This document shows positions 28,296 to 37,105 of a DNA stretch of 64,000 nt, in pieces. Origin of the DNA: Ramlibacter tataouinensis TTB310. GTDB taxonomy: Bacteria; Pseudomonadota; Gammaproteobacteria; Burkholderiales; Burkholderiaceae_C. Location of the stretch: contig NC_015677.1 in the NCBI RefSeq assembly GCF_000215705.1, positions 3,422,001 through 3,486,000 on the forward strand. Reading direction: 5' to 3'. Each line of letters opens with the position of its first letter. Within the stretch, counting starts at the first letter, position 1. The notes beneath the pieces were generated by a model. The model ran no database searches, was not told where the DNA came from, and saw only the letters and a list, made by a program, of their open reading frames with translations. A program made the position numbers and the translations under genes.

Positions 28296-29441
28296 TCAGC
28301 GCGCCAGCATCCACGCGGCCATCTCGTCGGCCACCTGCGCCACCAGCTGCGGCTGGCCGGCCAGGTAGTGGTTGCCGCCCTTCACGTCGACGTTGCGGAT
28401 GCGGTCGCCGCCCGCCGCCAGCCAGGCGTCGCGTGTGCTGGGGAAGGTGGAGCGGTCGGCGGTGTAGGTGAACAGCAGCAGCGGCACCGAGGTGCGCGCC
28501 AGGTTGGCCGGACCGTCGGCGCGGCTGCGCGGCGACCACTGCGACAAAAAGGCCGTGAGCGAGGTGATGCGGCCCATCTGGCTGGCGGCGTAGTTCACCG
28601 CGCGGGCGCCGGCCGCGCCTGCGCCCCAGACGCTGCCCACGTCGCGGTCGTTGGTATCCAGCGAGAGGTCCAGGCAGCGCGGGTCGGCATGCGTGCGGTG
28701 GATCAGGAAGGTCTGGTCGCGCGGGCTGCCGGGCTCGCGCAGGCTTCGCAGCCGCGCCAGGCGGTCACCCACCCACTGGTCGATGCGCTCCAGGCGCGAG
28801 CGCTGCGCGGCCTCGAAGCGCGCCAGGAAGTCCGCGCCGTAGGGCGGGCCGTTGGCCGGCTCGTACATGTCCAGCGCCGGATCGCGCGAGAGCGGGTCGT
28901 GCTCGTCGGTCACCGACGGGTCGATCCAGCGGCGCATCAGGCGCGAGCGGCCCTCGTGCGCGCCGCACAGGGCGATGCCCGCCACCGGCGGCAGGTCCGA
29001 GGGCACTAGGCCGGCCGGGTCGCCGTCCGGCAGGGTCTCGATGTCCAGCCGCTCGGCCTGGGCCTGGTACAGCGCGGCCAGGGCCGCGCCGCCCGAGTTG
29101 CCGACCAGCACCACCTTGTCGTAGCCCTGCGCCTGCAGGAACCTGACGCCGGCGCCCAGGTCCTGGATGGCCCGCTCCATCAGCAGCAGGGTGTCGTTGC
29201 CGGCATAACGCGTGTTCAGGCCCATGCAGGCGACGCCGCGCGCGGCCAGCGGCTCGATCAGGTAATGCCCCATGAAGTTGCTGGTGGGGTGCATCACGAT
29301 GGCCGCCACCTTCCGGGGCCCGGGCGGCTGCATCCAGGCGCCCCAGATGCGCGGCCGCAGCAGCGCCAGGCCGGACTGGCTCTCCAGGGCGGCGCCGGGC
29401 TTGACGTCGATGGCGGCGAGTTGGAGCGGGGGCGCGGACAT
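28296..29441 (-). CDS. Alpha/beta hydrolase
   Basis: A 381-residue protein of the alpha/beta hydrolase fold. The nucleophile elbow is 'LVGNSGGAALAALYQAQ' near residues 113-130 (G-N-S-G-G, Ser the nucleophile). An oxyanion-type stretch 'VMHPTSNFMGHYLIEPLAARG' lies near 50-70 and the likely catalytic His is in 'KGGNHYLAGQP' near 357-367. No signal peptide. Its substrate is unknown; esters of small organic acids are possible. The LysR gene lies 26 bases upstream on the same strand, ending just before this gene's start, so both may be in one unit. Confidence 0.85.
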   Translation of the reverse strand: MSAPPLQLAAIDVKPGAALESQSGLALLRPRIWGAWMQPPGPRKVAAIVMHPTSNFMGHYLIEPLAARGVACMGLNTRYAGNDTLLLMERAIQDLGAGVRFLQAQGYDKVVLVGNSGGAALAALYQAQAERLDIETLPDGDPAGLVPSDLPPVAGIALCGAHEGRSRLMRRWIDPSVTDEHDPLSRDPALDMYEPANGPPYGADFLARFEAAQRSRLERIDQWVGDRLARLRSLREPGSPRDQTFLIHRTHADPRCLDLSLDTNDRDVGSVWGAGAAGARAVNYAASQMGRITSLTAFLSQWSPRSRADGPANLARTSVPLLLFTYTADRSTFPSTRDAWLAAGGDRIRNVDVKGGNHYLAGQPQLVAQVADEMAAWMLAR

Positions 29442-29467
29442 GCGGGCAGTGTGCCAGTGCCTGCCTT

Positions 29468-30361
29468 TCAGCGGCAGAACAGCTCGCCCACCAGCTCGCG
29501 CATCCAGCGGTGCCCGGGGTCGGCCTCGAAGCGCCGGCTCCAGTGCAGCGACACCGTGAAGTCGCGCAGGGGGAATGGCGGCTCGACGATGGCGTAGCCG
29601 GTACCGAACCCCTGGGCGATGTTGCGCGGCACCACGGCCGCCAGGTCGCTCGCGCGCACCAGCGAGGGCAAGGCCAGGAAGTGCTCGGTCACCAGGCGCA
29701 GGCGTTCCTCCAGCTGCAGCAGCTCCAGGATGCGGCGGGTGTCGGCATGCGCGCGCACGGCCACGAACTCCAGCTCGCGCAAGGCGCCCAGCAGCGCGCG
29801 CCCGGTGCGCCGCCGCGCCGCGAACGGATGGCCGCGGCGCAGCAGCAGCACGTAGCGGTCGTCCAGCAGCTGGATGCGCTGGGTGTCGCGCAGCATGGGC
29901 AGGAAACCGAAGGCGAAGTCGATGCGGCCGCTGTCCAGCGCCGTGGTGATCTGCTCGCGCGGCAGCGGCCGCGTCTCCACGCGGGCGCCGGGCGCGCGCT
30001 CGCGCAGGGCCGTCACCAGCTCGGGCAGGAAGCGCGCCTCGCCGATGTCGCTCATGTGCAGCTGGAAGGTGCGGCGCGAGCGCAGCGGGTCGAACGCGGC
30101 GGAGTCGCCCAGCGCCTGCTCCAGGGCCGCCAGGGCCTGCCGCACCGGCTCGGCCAGCCGGTCGGCGCGCGGTGTGGGCTGCACGCCGCCGGGCGCGCGC
30201 ATGAACAAGGGGTCGCCCAGCAGGCCGCGCAGCCGCGTCAGGCCCTGGCTGGCCGCGGGCTGGGTCAGCCGCAGCTGCTCGGCGGCGCGGCTGACGCTGC
30301 GCATGCGGTAGACCGCGTCGAACAGCCGCAGCAGGTTCAGGTCGACCTGGTTGATATGCAT
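29468..30361 (-). CDS. LysR family transcriptional regulator
   Basis: A 297-residue regulator. The winged helix-turn-helix occupies residues 1-65 ('VDLNLLRLFDAVYRMRSVSRAAEQLRLTQPAASQGLTRLRGLLGDPLFMR'), followed by a LysR substrate-binding domain. It is divergent from the iorA operon, with only about 80 bases between starts, so it almost certainly controls that operon and itself. It belongs to the subgroup with 'DLNLLRLF' starts found near aromatic-compound genes. The ligand is unknown; an aryl-pyruvate or aryl-acetate is plausible from context. Confidence 0.92.
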   Translation of the reverse strand: MHINQVDLNLLRLFDAVYRMRSVSRAAEQLRLTQPAASQGLTRLRGLLGDPLFMRAPGGVQPTPRADRLAEPVRQALAALEQALGDSAAFDPLRSRRTFQLHMSDIGEARFLPELVTALRERAPGARVETRPLPREQITTALDSGRIDFAFGFLPMLRDTQRIQLLDDRYVLLLRRGHPFAARRRTGRALLGALRELEFVAVRAHADTRRILELLQLEERLRLVTEHFLALPSLVRASDLAAVVPRNIAQGFGTGYAIVEPPFPLRDFTVSLHWSRRFEADPGHRWMRELVGELFCR

Positions 30362-30443
30362 GCCACTTATGTCACTTAGTCACGTCATTTTATTGTTGGA
30401 TGACGCGCGCGCGGTCACACTGCCCGGCTGCCAGGAGACCAGC
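30362..30443. promoter_or_regulatory. Divergent control region between LysR and the iorA operon
   Basis: This short region is notably AT-rich against its surroundings. It holds repeated TCAC motifs within 30368-30388 (CACTTATGTCACTTAGTCAC) and a T-rich stretch after them. Near 30431-30440 there is a good Shine-Dalgarno (AGGAGA) placed 6-8 bases before the GTG at 30444, which is why that GTG rather than the further-upstream ATGs is chosen as the iorA start. Confidence 0.5.
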
Positions 30444-32597
30444 GTGGAAGTTTCGTTCAGCCAAGAAATCGAGCAGCTGCGCCTGGGGCGCGGCCAGACC
30501 TTCCACGGCGAGGGCATCCTCGCCATCACCAAGGCGCTGCTGCAGTCCGGCGTCGCCTACATCGGCGGCTACCAGGGCGCGCCGGTGTCGCACCTGCTGG
30601 ACGTGATGGTGCAGGCCAGGGACTACATGGACGAGCTGGGCGTGCACGTGGAAGCCTGCTCCAACGAGGCCTCCGCCGCCGCCATGCTGGGCGCCTCCAT
30701 CCACTACCCCCTGCGCGGGGCGGTGACCTGGAAGTCCATCGTCGGCACCAACGTCGCGGCCGACGCGCTGTCCAACCTGTGCTCGCCCGGCGTGACCGGC
30801 GGCGCGCTGCTCGTGGTGGGCGAGGACTACGGCGAGGGCGCCTCGGTGATCCAGGAGCGCACGCATGCCTACGCGCTGAAGTCCGGCATGTGCCTGCTGG
30901 ATCCGCGGCCCGACCTCGAGGTCATGACGCGGATGGTGGAGCACGGGTTCCGGCTGTCCGAGGCCTCCAACATGCCGGCCGTCCTGGAGCTGCGCATCCG
31001 CGCCTGCCACGTGCGCGGCAGCTTTCAGGCCAAGGACAACGTCAAGCCGGCCATCTCGACGCGCCAGCTGATGGAGAACCCCTCCGGCTTCGATTACATG
31101 AAGCTGGCGCACCCGCCGGTGACCTTCCGCCACGAAAAGCTCAAGGGCGAGCAGCGCATCCCCGCGGCGCGCAGGTACATCGTGGAGAACAAGCTCAACG
31201 AGCTGTTCGACGGCGAGCACCAGGACCTCGGCATCATCGTCCAGGGCGGCATCTACAACAGCCTGGTCCGCTCCCTGCAGCAGCTGGGCCTGGCCGACGC
31301 CTTCGGCAACAGCGACATCCCGCTGCTGGTGCTGAACGTCACCTACCCGCTGGTGCCGGAACAGGTGGCCGACTTCTGCGTCGGCAAGCGCGCGGTGCTG
31401 GTGGTGGAGGAAGGCCAGCCGGAGTACATCGAGCAGGAGATCGCCACGTTGCTGCGGCGCCGCGACATCCAGACGAAGCTGCACGGCAAGGACGTGCTGC
31501 CTTCGAGCGGCGAATACAGCGTCGAAGTCGTGGCCAACGGCCTGGTGCACTTCGCCACCAGCTACCTGTCGGGCACGGTGACGGACGAAGCGCGGCGCTG
31601 GCTGGCGGCCAACACCGACCGCCGCCAGGCGGCCGCCGCCGCGCTGGCCCAACCGCTGCCGGCGCGGCCGCCGGGCTTTTGCATCGGCTGCCCCGAGCGG
31701 CCGGTGTTCTCCGCGCTCAAGCTGGCGCAGCAGGAGATCGGCAACGTGCACATCGCCGCCGACATCGGCTGCCACGCCTTCGGCACCTTCGAGCCCTTCT
31801 CGATGGGCCATTCCATCCTGGGCTACGGCATGTCGCTGGCCTCGCGCGCAGGCGTGTCGCCGATGATGCAAAGGCGAACGCTGGCCCTCATGGGCGACGG
31901 CGGCTTCTGGCACAACGGCCTGCTGACCGGGGTGCAGAGCGCGCTGTTCAACGGCGACGACGCGGTGCTGCTGATCTTCAAGAACGGCTACACCTCGGCC
32001 ACCGGCACCCAGGAGATCCTCTCCACGCCCCGGGACGCGGCCAAGGAGGCCGCCGGCGACAAGGGCGCCAGCATGGTCCACACCAACCAGACCATCGAGT
32101 CCGCCCTCAAGGGCCTGGGCGTGCAGTGGATGCGCACCGTCCACACCTACGAGGTGGAGCAGATGCGCAGGACGCTGACCGACGCCTTCACCAGCGACTT
32201 CAACGGGCTGAAGGTGATCGTCGCCGAGGGCGAATGCCAGCTGGAACGCCAGCGTCGCATCAAGCCCTGGATCCAGGGCCTGCTGAAGAAAGGCAAGCGC
32301 GTCGTGCGCGTGAAGTACGGCGTCGACGAGGACGTGTGCAACGGCGACCATGCCTGCATCCGGCTGTCGGGCTGCCCCACCTTGACCCTCAAGGACAACC
32401 CGGATCCCTTGAAGGTGGATCCGGTGGCGACGGTGCTCGACGGCTGCGTCGGCTGCGGGTTGTGCGGGGCCAACGCCCACGCCGCCACGCTATGCCCCTC
32501 GTTCTACCGGGCGGAAATCATCCAGAACCCGAAGTGGCATGAGCGGATGCTGGCCTCGATGCAGTCGTGGGTGGTCAGGGCCTTGCGGCCGGCCTAG
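30444..32597 (+). CDS. iorA: Indolepyruvate ferredoxin oxidoreductase, alpha-type subunit (TPP and Fe-S)
   Basis: A 717-residue subunit of a thiamine-diphosphate 2-oxoacid:ferredoxin oxidoreductase that converts aryl-pyruvates plus CoA to aryl-acetyl-CoA. The pyrimidine-binding half covers residues 1-390, 'CIGCPERPVF' lies near 413, and the TPP motif 'MGDGGFWHNGLL' near 482 has its downstream Asn in 'FKNGYTSATGTQ'. Residues 630-690 form a ferredoxin-like domain ('CNGDHACIRLSGCP', 'CVGCGLCGANAHAATLCPSF'). The GTG start is supported by AGGAGA. The partner subunit gene follows after 10 bases. Confidence 0.92.
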   Translation: MEVSFSQEIEQLRLGRGQTFHGEGILAITKALLQSGVAYIGGYQGAPVSHLLDVMVQARDYMDELGVHVEACSNEASAAAMLGASIHYPLRGAVTWKSIVGTNVAADALSNLCSPGVTGGALLVVGEDYGEGASVIQERTHAYALKSGMCLLDPRPDLEVMTRMVEHGFRLSEASNMPAVLELRIRACHVRGSFQAKDNVKPAISTRQLMENPSGFDYMKLAHPPVTFRHEKLKGEQRIPAARRYIVENKLNELFDGEHQDLGIIVQGGIYNSLVRSLQQLGLADAFGNSDIPLLVLNVTYPLVPEQVADFCVGKRAVLVVEEGQPEYIEQEIATLLRRRDIQTKLHGKDVLPSSGEYSVEVVANGLVHFATSYLSGTVTDEARRWLAANTDRRQAAAAALAQPLPARPPGFCIGCPERPVFSALKLAQQEIGNVHIAADIGCHAFGTFEPFSMGHSILGYGMSLASRAGVSPMMQRRTLALMGDGGFWHNGLLTGVQSALFNGDDAVLLIFKNGYTSATGTQEILSTPRDAAKEAAGDKGASMVHTNQTIESALKGLGVQWMRTVHTYEVEQMRRTLTDAFTSDFNGLKVIVAEGECQLERQRRIKPWIQGLLKKGKRVVRVKYGVDEDVCNGDHACIRLSGCPTLTLKDNPDPLKVDPVATVLDGCVGCGLCGANAHAATLCPSFYRAEIIQNPKWHERMLASMQSWVVRALRPA

Positions 32598-32607
32598 GCA
32601 AGCAACA

Positions 32608-34221
32608 ATGAACCAACAGCAACCCATCACCTTGCTGATCAGCGCCCTCGGCGGCGAAGGCGGCGGCGTCCTGACCGAGTGGCTGGTCGACACCGCGCGC
32701 CATGCCGGCTATCCGGCGCAGAGCACGTCCATCCCCGGGGTGGCCCAGCGCACCGGCGCGACCACCTATTACATCGAGGTGTTCCCGGTGAAGCGGGCCG
32801 AGCTGGGCGGCAGGCGCCCCGTCTTCAGCCTCAACCCGGTGCCCGGCGCGCTTGATGCGATGGTGTCGTCCGAGCTGCTGGAGACGGCGCGCCAGGTCGG
32901 CAACGGCATGACGGCGCCCGACCGCACGCTGGTGATCACCTCGTCGGCGCGCACCCTGACCACGCAGGAACGCATGCAGCTGGGCGACGGCCGCGCCGAG
33001 CCGGCCGAGCTGCTCAAGATCGTCCGCCAGTTCAGCCGGGCCCACCAGGTGTTCGACATGGCGGCAGTCGCCAGGGAAACCGGCACGGTGGTCAGTGCCG
33101 TGATGCTGGGCGCCATCGCCGGCAGCGGTCTGTTCCCGTTCAGGCGCGAGGACTACGAGGCGGTGGTGAAGGCCGGCGGCAAGGGCGTGGAAGCCAGCCT
33201 GCGCGGCTTCGCCCGGGCCTGCGAGATCGTCTCGCAGGGCAAGACCCAGTCGGACTACGTCGCCCAGGTGCTGGCCCCGGCGGCTGAGCCCGCGCCTGCC
33301 GGCACGCTGGCGCCGCAGGCATCGCCGCCGCAGCACCCGCACCGCGGCGTGTTCCCGCCGACCGTGCAGGAGATGTTCGCCCTGGGCTACGCGCGCCTGC
33401 TGGAGTACCAGGACAAGGGCTATGCCGAGCTCTACGCCCGGCGCCTGCGGTCGGTGCTGGATGCGGAGCGCGAGGCCGACCCGCAGGGCGTCCACGGCTT
33501 CGCGACGACCCGGGAGATGGCGCGCTGGCTGGCCCTGTGGATGGCCTTCGACGACATCGTCCGCGTCGCCCACCTCAAGAGCCGCGCCTCCCGCTGGCAG
33601 CGCGTCAGGGGCGAGGTCAAGCCGGGTGAGGAAGACCTGCTGAAGCTGTACGACCACTTCAAGCCCGGCGTGCCCGAGTTCGCCGCCCTGCTGCCGGCAT
33701 CGCTGGCCGGCAGGCTGGTGGCCTGGGACCGCCGCCGCGTCGCCGCCGGCCGGCAGCCGTGGGCGCTGCCGCTGAAGATCGGCACCCATGGCGTGTTCGG
33801 CATGCTGGCCCTGCGCACGCTGGCCGCCGCGCGGTGGCTGCGGCCGCACGGCAGCCGCTTCGCCCTGGAGCAGCGGATGATAGTCAAGTGGCTGCAGGGC
33901 GTGGTCGACGGCACACGGCGCCACTGGCAGCTCGGCCAGGAGATCGCCCTGTGCGGGCGCCTGATCAAGGGCTATGGCGCCACCAACGAGCGCGGCAAGG
34001 AGAACCTGCTGCACGTGCTGGACCACCTGGCGCAAGGGGGCGACCCGCAGGCCGCCGCGCTGGCAGTCGCCGCCGCGCGCAGCGCCGCCCTGGCGGACGA
34101 CGCCGGCAAGGCGCTGGACGCCACCCTGGCGGCGCACGGCGCGCCCGCACGCCCGGTGAAGGCGCAGCCCATCCGTTTCATGCGCAAGCCCGAGGCCGCG
34201 AAGCCCCGACAGCCGGCCTGA
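32608..34221 (+). CDS. iorB: Indolepyruvate oxidoreductase beta-type subunit with DUF6537
   Basis: A 537-residue protein. Residues 1-215 are the gamma/beta-type 2-oxoacid oxidoreductase domain ('LLISALGGEGGGVLTEWLVDTARHAG', 'QRTGATTYYIEVFP'). Residues 240-537 are the DUF6537 extension seen in proteobacterial enzymes ('YARLLEYQDKGYAELYARRL', 'ARWLALWMAFDDIVRVAHLKSR', 'HWQLGQEIALCGRLIKGYGATNERGKENLLHVLD'). The enzyme complex is cytoplasmic. Start ATG at 32608; the frame extends upstream only into iorA. Confidence 0.92.
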   Translation: MNQQQPITLLISALGGEGGGVLTEWLVDTARHAGYPAQSTSIPGVAQRTGATTYYIEVFPVKRAELGGRRPVFSLNPVPGALDAMVSSELLETARQVGNGMTAPDRTLVITSSARTLTTQERMQLGDGRAEPAELLKIVRQFSRAHQVFDMAAVARETGTVVSAVMLGAIAGSGLFPFRREDYEAVVKAGGKGVEASLRGFARACEIVSQGKTQSDYVAQVLAPAAEPAPAGTLAPQASPPQHPHRGVFPPTVQEMFALGYARLLEYQDKGYAELYARRLRSVLDAEREADPQGVHGFATTREMARWLALWMAFDDIVRVAHLKSRASRWQRVRGEVKPGEEDLLKLYDHFKPGVPEFAALLPASLAGRLVAWDRRRVAAGRQPWALPLKIGTHGVFGMLALRTLAAARWLRPHGSRFALEQRMIVKWLQGVVDGTRRHWQLGQEIALCGRLIKGYGATNERGKENLLHVLDHLAQGGDPQAAALAVAAARSAALADDAGKALDATLAAHGAPARPVKAQPIRFMRKPEAAKPRQPA

Positions 34222-34244
34222 GCCGGCATCACCGAGGAGACCCG

Positions 34245-35276
34245 ATGCAATCCCGCCACCCCATCCGGCCGCCCACTGCTCCCACCGGCGCCCGCCGGGC
34301 GCTGCTCGCCGCGCTGTCCATGGTCCTGGCCGCGGCGCCGCTGCCGGCTGCCTGGGCCCAGGCGGCCACCGCAGCCGCCGCCTGGCCCGGCAAGCCGGTG
34401 CGCGTCGTCGTCAGCTTCCCGCCCGGCGGTGCGGCCGACCAGATCGCCCGCGCGGTCTCCGAGCCGCTGGCGCAGGCGCTGGGGCAGCCGGTGGTGGTGG
34501 AGAACCGCGCCGGCGCCAACGGCAACATCGCCGGCGACCACGTGGCCAAGCAGCCGGCCGACGGCCACACGCTGCTCATGAGCTCGGGCGGCACGGTGTC
34601 CATCAACCCGCACCTGTACGCCAGGATGCCGTTCGACCCGGTGAAGGACCTGGTGCCGGTGGCCGCCGCGGCGCGCGTGCTGGTCTACCTCGAGGTGCAT
34701 CCCAAGGTGCCGGTGAACGATGCGCGCGATTTTCTGGCCTACCTCAAGGCCAATCCCGGACGCCTGAGCTACGGCTCGCCCGGCAACGGCAGCTCGCCGC
34801 ACCTGGCGGCCGAGATGATGAAGGCGCAGACCAACGCCTTCGCCACCCACATCCCCTACCGCGGCGCGGCGCCGGCCATGCAGGACCTGCTGGGCGGCCA
34901 GATCGACTTCATGTTCGACCCCGGGGTGGGCCTGCAGCACGTCAAGGCCGGCAAGCTCAAGCTGCTGGCCGTGGGCAGCCCGCGCCGCTCGCCGCAGTTC
35001 CCCGACGTGCCGACCATGGATGAGGCTGGCCTGCGCGGCTTCGACGCCGACACCTGGTTCGGCTTCTACGCGCCGGCCGGCACGCCGGCCGCGGTGGTGA
35101 CGCGGCTGAACGCCGAGATCAACACGGTCCTGCGCAGCCCCGCTTTCGGCGAGCGCATGGCCGCGATCGGCGGCATCCCGTCGCCCATGAGCCCGCAGGA
35201 CTTCGCGGCGCGCGCGCAGGCCGACAGCGAGCGCTTCGGCGCCCTGATCAAGGCGCGCAACATAAGGGGGGACTGA
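34245..35276 (+). CDS. Bug/TctC-family tripartite tricarboxylate transporter substrate-binding protein
   Basis: A 343-residue periplasmic protein. Its long signal peptide has a charged start and hydrophobic core at residues 17-40 ending 'AWAQA'. The Bug fold shows 'WPGKPVRVVVSFPPGGAADQIAR', 'GQPVVVENRAGANGNIAGDHVAK' and 'THIPYRGAAPAMQDLLGGQIDFMFD'. Bug proteins bind carboxylates. Here the ligand is likely to be linked to the aryl-pyruvate operon, for example an aromatic acid, but there are no TctA/B membrane components in the window. ATG preceded by GAGGAGACCCG. Confidence 0.93.
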   Translation: MQSRHPIRPPTAPTGARRALLAALSMVLAAAPLPAAWAQAATAAAAWPGKPVRVVVSFPPGGAADQIARAVSEPLAQALGQPVVVENRAGANGNIAGDHVAKQPADGHTLLMSSGGTVSINPHLYARMPFDPVKDLVPVAAAARVLVYLEVHPKVPVNDARDFLAYLKANPGRLSYGSPGNGSSPHLAAEMMKAQTNAFATHIPYRGAAPAMQDLLGGQIDFMFDPGVGLQHVKAGKLKLLAVGSPRRSPQFPDVPTMDEAGLRGFDADTWFGFYAPAGTPAAVVTRLNAEINTVLRSPAFGERMAAIGGIPSPMSPQDFAARAQADSERFGALIKARNIRGD

Positions 35277-35689
35277 TGACACGGACGGTTGTCTATCAGG
35301 TGCGCGTCGAGTTCGGCGACTGCGACCCGGCGCGCATCGTCTGGTTCCCCAACTTCTTCCGCTGGATCGACGCGGCCTCGCGCCACTTCTTCGTCGAGTG
35401 CGGCGTGCCCCCCTGGCATGAGACCGAGCAGGCGCTGGGGGTGATCGGCACCCCGCTGGTGGACACGCACGCCAAGTTCGTCAAGACCGCCAGCTACGGC
35501 GACCTGCTGCGCATCCACACCAGCGTGGCGGAATGGCGCGGCAAGAGCTTCATCCAGCGCCACCGCGTGATGCGCGAGGACACGCTGGTCATGGAATGCG
35601 ACGAGGTGCGCATCTTCGCCGGCCGGCGCGCCGATGGGAGCATCTTCGCGCTGGAGGTGCCGGGCGCGATCCGCGACGCGTGCCGCTGA
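35276..35689 (+). CDS. Acyl-CoA thioesterase (4-hydroxybenzoyl-CoA thioesterase family)
   Basis: A 137-residue hot-dog-fold enzyme. The catalytic loop 'VRVEFGDCDPARIVWFPNFFRWIDAA' carries the conserved Asp of the FGDCD-type motif near residues 14-18 that defines the 4-hydroxybenzoyl-CoA thioesterase group. The length is normal. The start overlaps the stop of the Bug gene by one base (TGATG), so it belongs to the iorAB operon. A thioesterase for the aryl-acetyl-CoA made by IorAB is the natural inference. Confidence 0.88.
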   Translation: MTRTVVYQVRVEFGDCDPARIVWFPNFFRWIDAASRHFFVECGVPPWHETEQALGVIGTPLVDTHAKFVKTASYGDLLRIHTSVAEWRGKSFIQRHRVMREDTLVMECDEVRIFAGRRADGSIFALEVPGAIRDACR

Positions 35690-35692
35690 CGC

Positions 35693-37036
35693 TCAGCGCT
35701 GCACCGCGCCGCGCAGCATCCACACCCGGCTGTGCGAACCCTCGCGCAGCGCGCTGTTGACCAGCGCCAGCCGGCCGGCACCGTCCGCCGCCAGCTTGCG
35801 CATCAGCAGGCCCTGCGTGCTGCCGTTGGCGCCGCCGCGCGCGTCGGCGCTGCCGGGCACCACGGACGCGGGGCCGAAGCGCTGGCCGCCATCCGTGGAG
35901 ACGGCCAGCGCCAGCCCGCGCGGCCGCCCACGCTCGTCGGCGTACAGCTCCCAGGCCACGTAGACACCGCCCCGCGCATCCAGGGCCAGCTGCGGGTAGG
36001 CGGCGCTGACGGCCTGCGGCGGCAGGGGCTGCGACAGCACCCGGGGCGGCTCGAAGGTCGCGCCCCGGTCGCTCGAGCGGGTGTAGTGGATGCGGTGGCG
36101 CTCGAACGGACCGCCCGCGCTTTCCGCATAGGCCAGGTGCAGCACGCCGTCGGGGTCCACGGCGAGCTTGGGCGCGTCCGAGTACGTGGCGCTGGGCGCC
36201 ACCCGCACGGGCGCATCGAAGGTCGCGCCGCCGTCCGTCGAGCGGGTGACGTGGATGTCGGCCGCGGCGTCCTCGCCCACGGTCCAGGCCAGGTACAGCG
36301 TGCCGTCGGCGGCCAGCGCCAGCGAAGGGCCGCGGGCGGGCGGGGCCTGGCCCGCGCCGGCCAGCTGCAGCGGGCGCGAGAAGCGGCGGCCCCCGTCGGT
36401 CGAGCGGCTGAACCACAGCGGGCCGTCGTACTCGGTCCAGGCGGCGTACAGCACGCCGCCCGGGCCGGCCACCAGGTCGTAGCTGCCGTTGTGCCAGACC
36501 TCGGGGTTGATGCGGCCCTTGCCGTCCCCTGGCGTCGAGTTGGACAGGTTCACCGGCGCGGAGAACGAGCGTCCGCCGTCCTCCGAGCGGGCCAGCATCA
36601 TCTCGCCGCCGTGCGAGCCGCCGGAGAAGATGATCTCCTGCCACAGCACGAACAGCCGCTGCGGCGCGTCCGGCGCCATGGCCAGGCGCGGCAGCCAGGA
36701 GAAGGTGGCGGGCTGGCGCGAGACGTCCACCGGCTGCGCCAGTCGAGGCGCGCCGGTGGGCCCGAACCGCTGGAACAGCACGGCCTTGCGCGCCTGGTCG
36801 ACCCAGGCCACGGCCGCGTCGCCGTCCGGCGCCAGGATCACCGTCGGATCGTCGACGAAGTCGTAGCGCGACTCGTTCTGCGCCCAGGGGCCGCGCTGGC
36901 CGCGCCCGGCCGCGATCTCCACCGGGTCCTGCCACTCTACCGAGGGGGACGGCGGGCGGGCCGGCAGCAGCGCGGCGGCCAGCAGCAGGACCAGGCCGAG
37001 CAGGAAGCGGCGGGAATGGTGGTAAGTGGCGAGCAT
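35693..37036 (-). CDS. Secreted BNR/Asp-box repeat (sialidase-like) protein
   Basis: A 447-residue protein with a signal peptide or anchor at residues 8-25 and at least five Asp-box motifs of the form S-x-D-x-G-x-x-F spaced by about 40-60 residues ('RSEDGGRSFSAP', 'RSTDGGRRFSRP', 'RSTDGGATFDAP', 'RSSDRGATFEPP', 'VSTDGGQRFGPA'). These build a beta-propeller as in sialidases. The catalytic Arg triad and Tyr/Glu pair of true sialidases are not evident, so a binding or unknown hydrolytic role is safer. It converges on the thioesterase gene with 3 bases between stops. Confidence 0.82.
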   Translation of the reverse strand: MLATYHHSRRFLLGLVLLLAAALLPARPPSPSVEWQDPVEIAAGRGQRGPWAQNESRYDFVDDPTVILAPDGDAAVAWVDQARKAVLFQRFGPTGAPRLAQPVDVSRQPATFSWLPRLAMAPDAPQRLFVLWQEIIFSGGSHGGEMMLARSEDGGRSFSAPVNLSNSTPGDGKGRINPEVWHNGSYDLVAGPGGVLYAAWTEYDGPLWFSRSTDGGRRFSRPLQLAGAGQAPPARGPSLALAADGTLYLAWTVGEDAAADIHVTRSTDGGATFDAPVRVAPSATYSDAPKLAVDPDGVLHLAYAESAGGPFERHRIHYTRSSDRGATFEPPRVLSQPLPPQAVSAAYPQLALDARGGVYVAWELYADERGRPRGLALAVSTDGGQRFGPASVVPGSADARGGANGSTQGLLMRKLAADGAGRLALVNSALREGSHSRVWMLRGAVQR

Positions 37037-37105
37037 GGCCGCTTGGAGCGGCTGGGCGCGGCCGGGTTTTGCTGATCCATGCGCTTTTCCACTGCTGCCG
37101 CGCAG

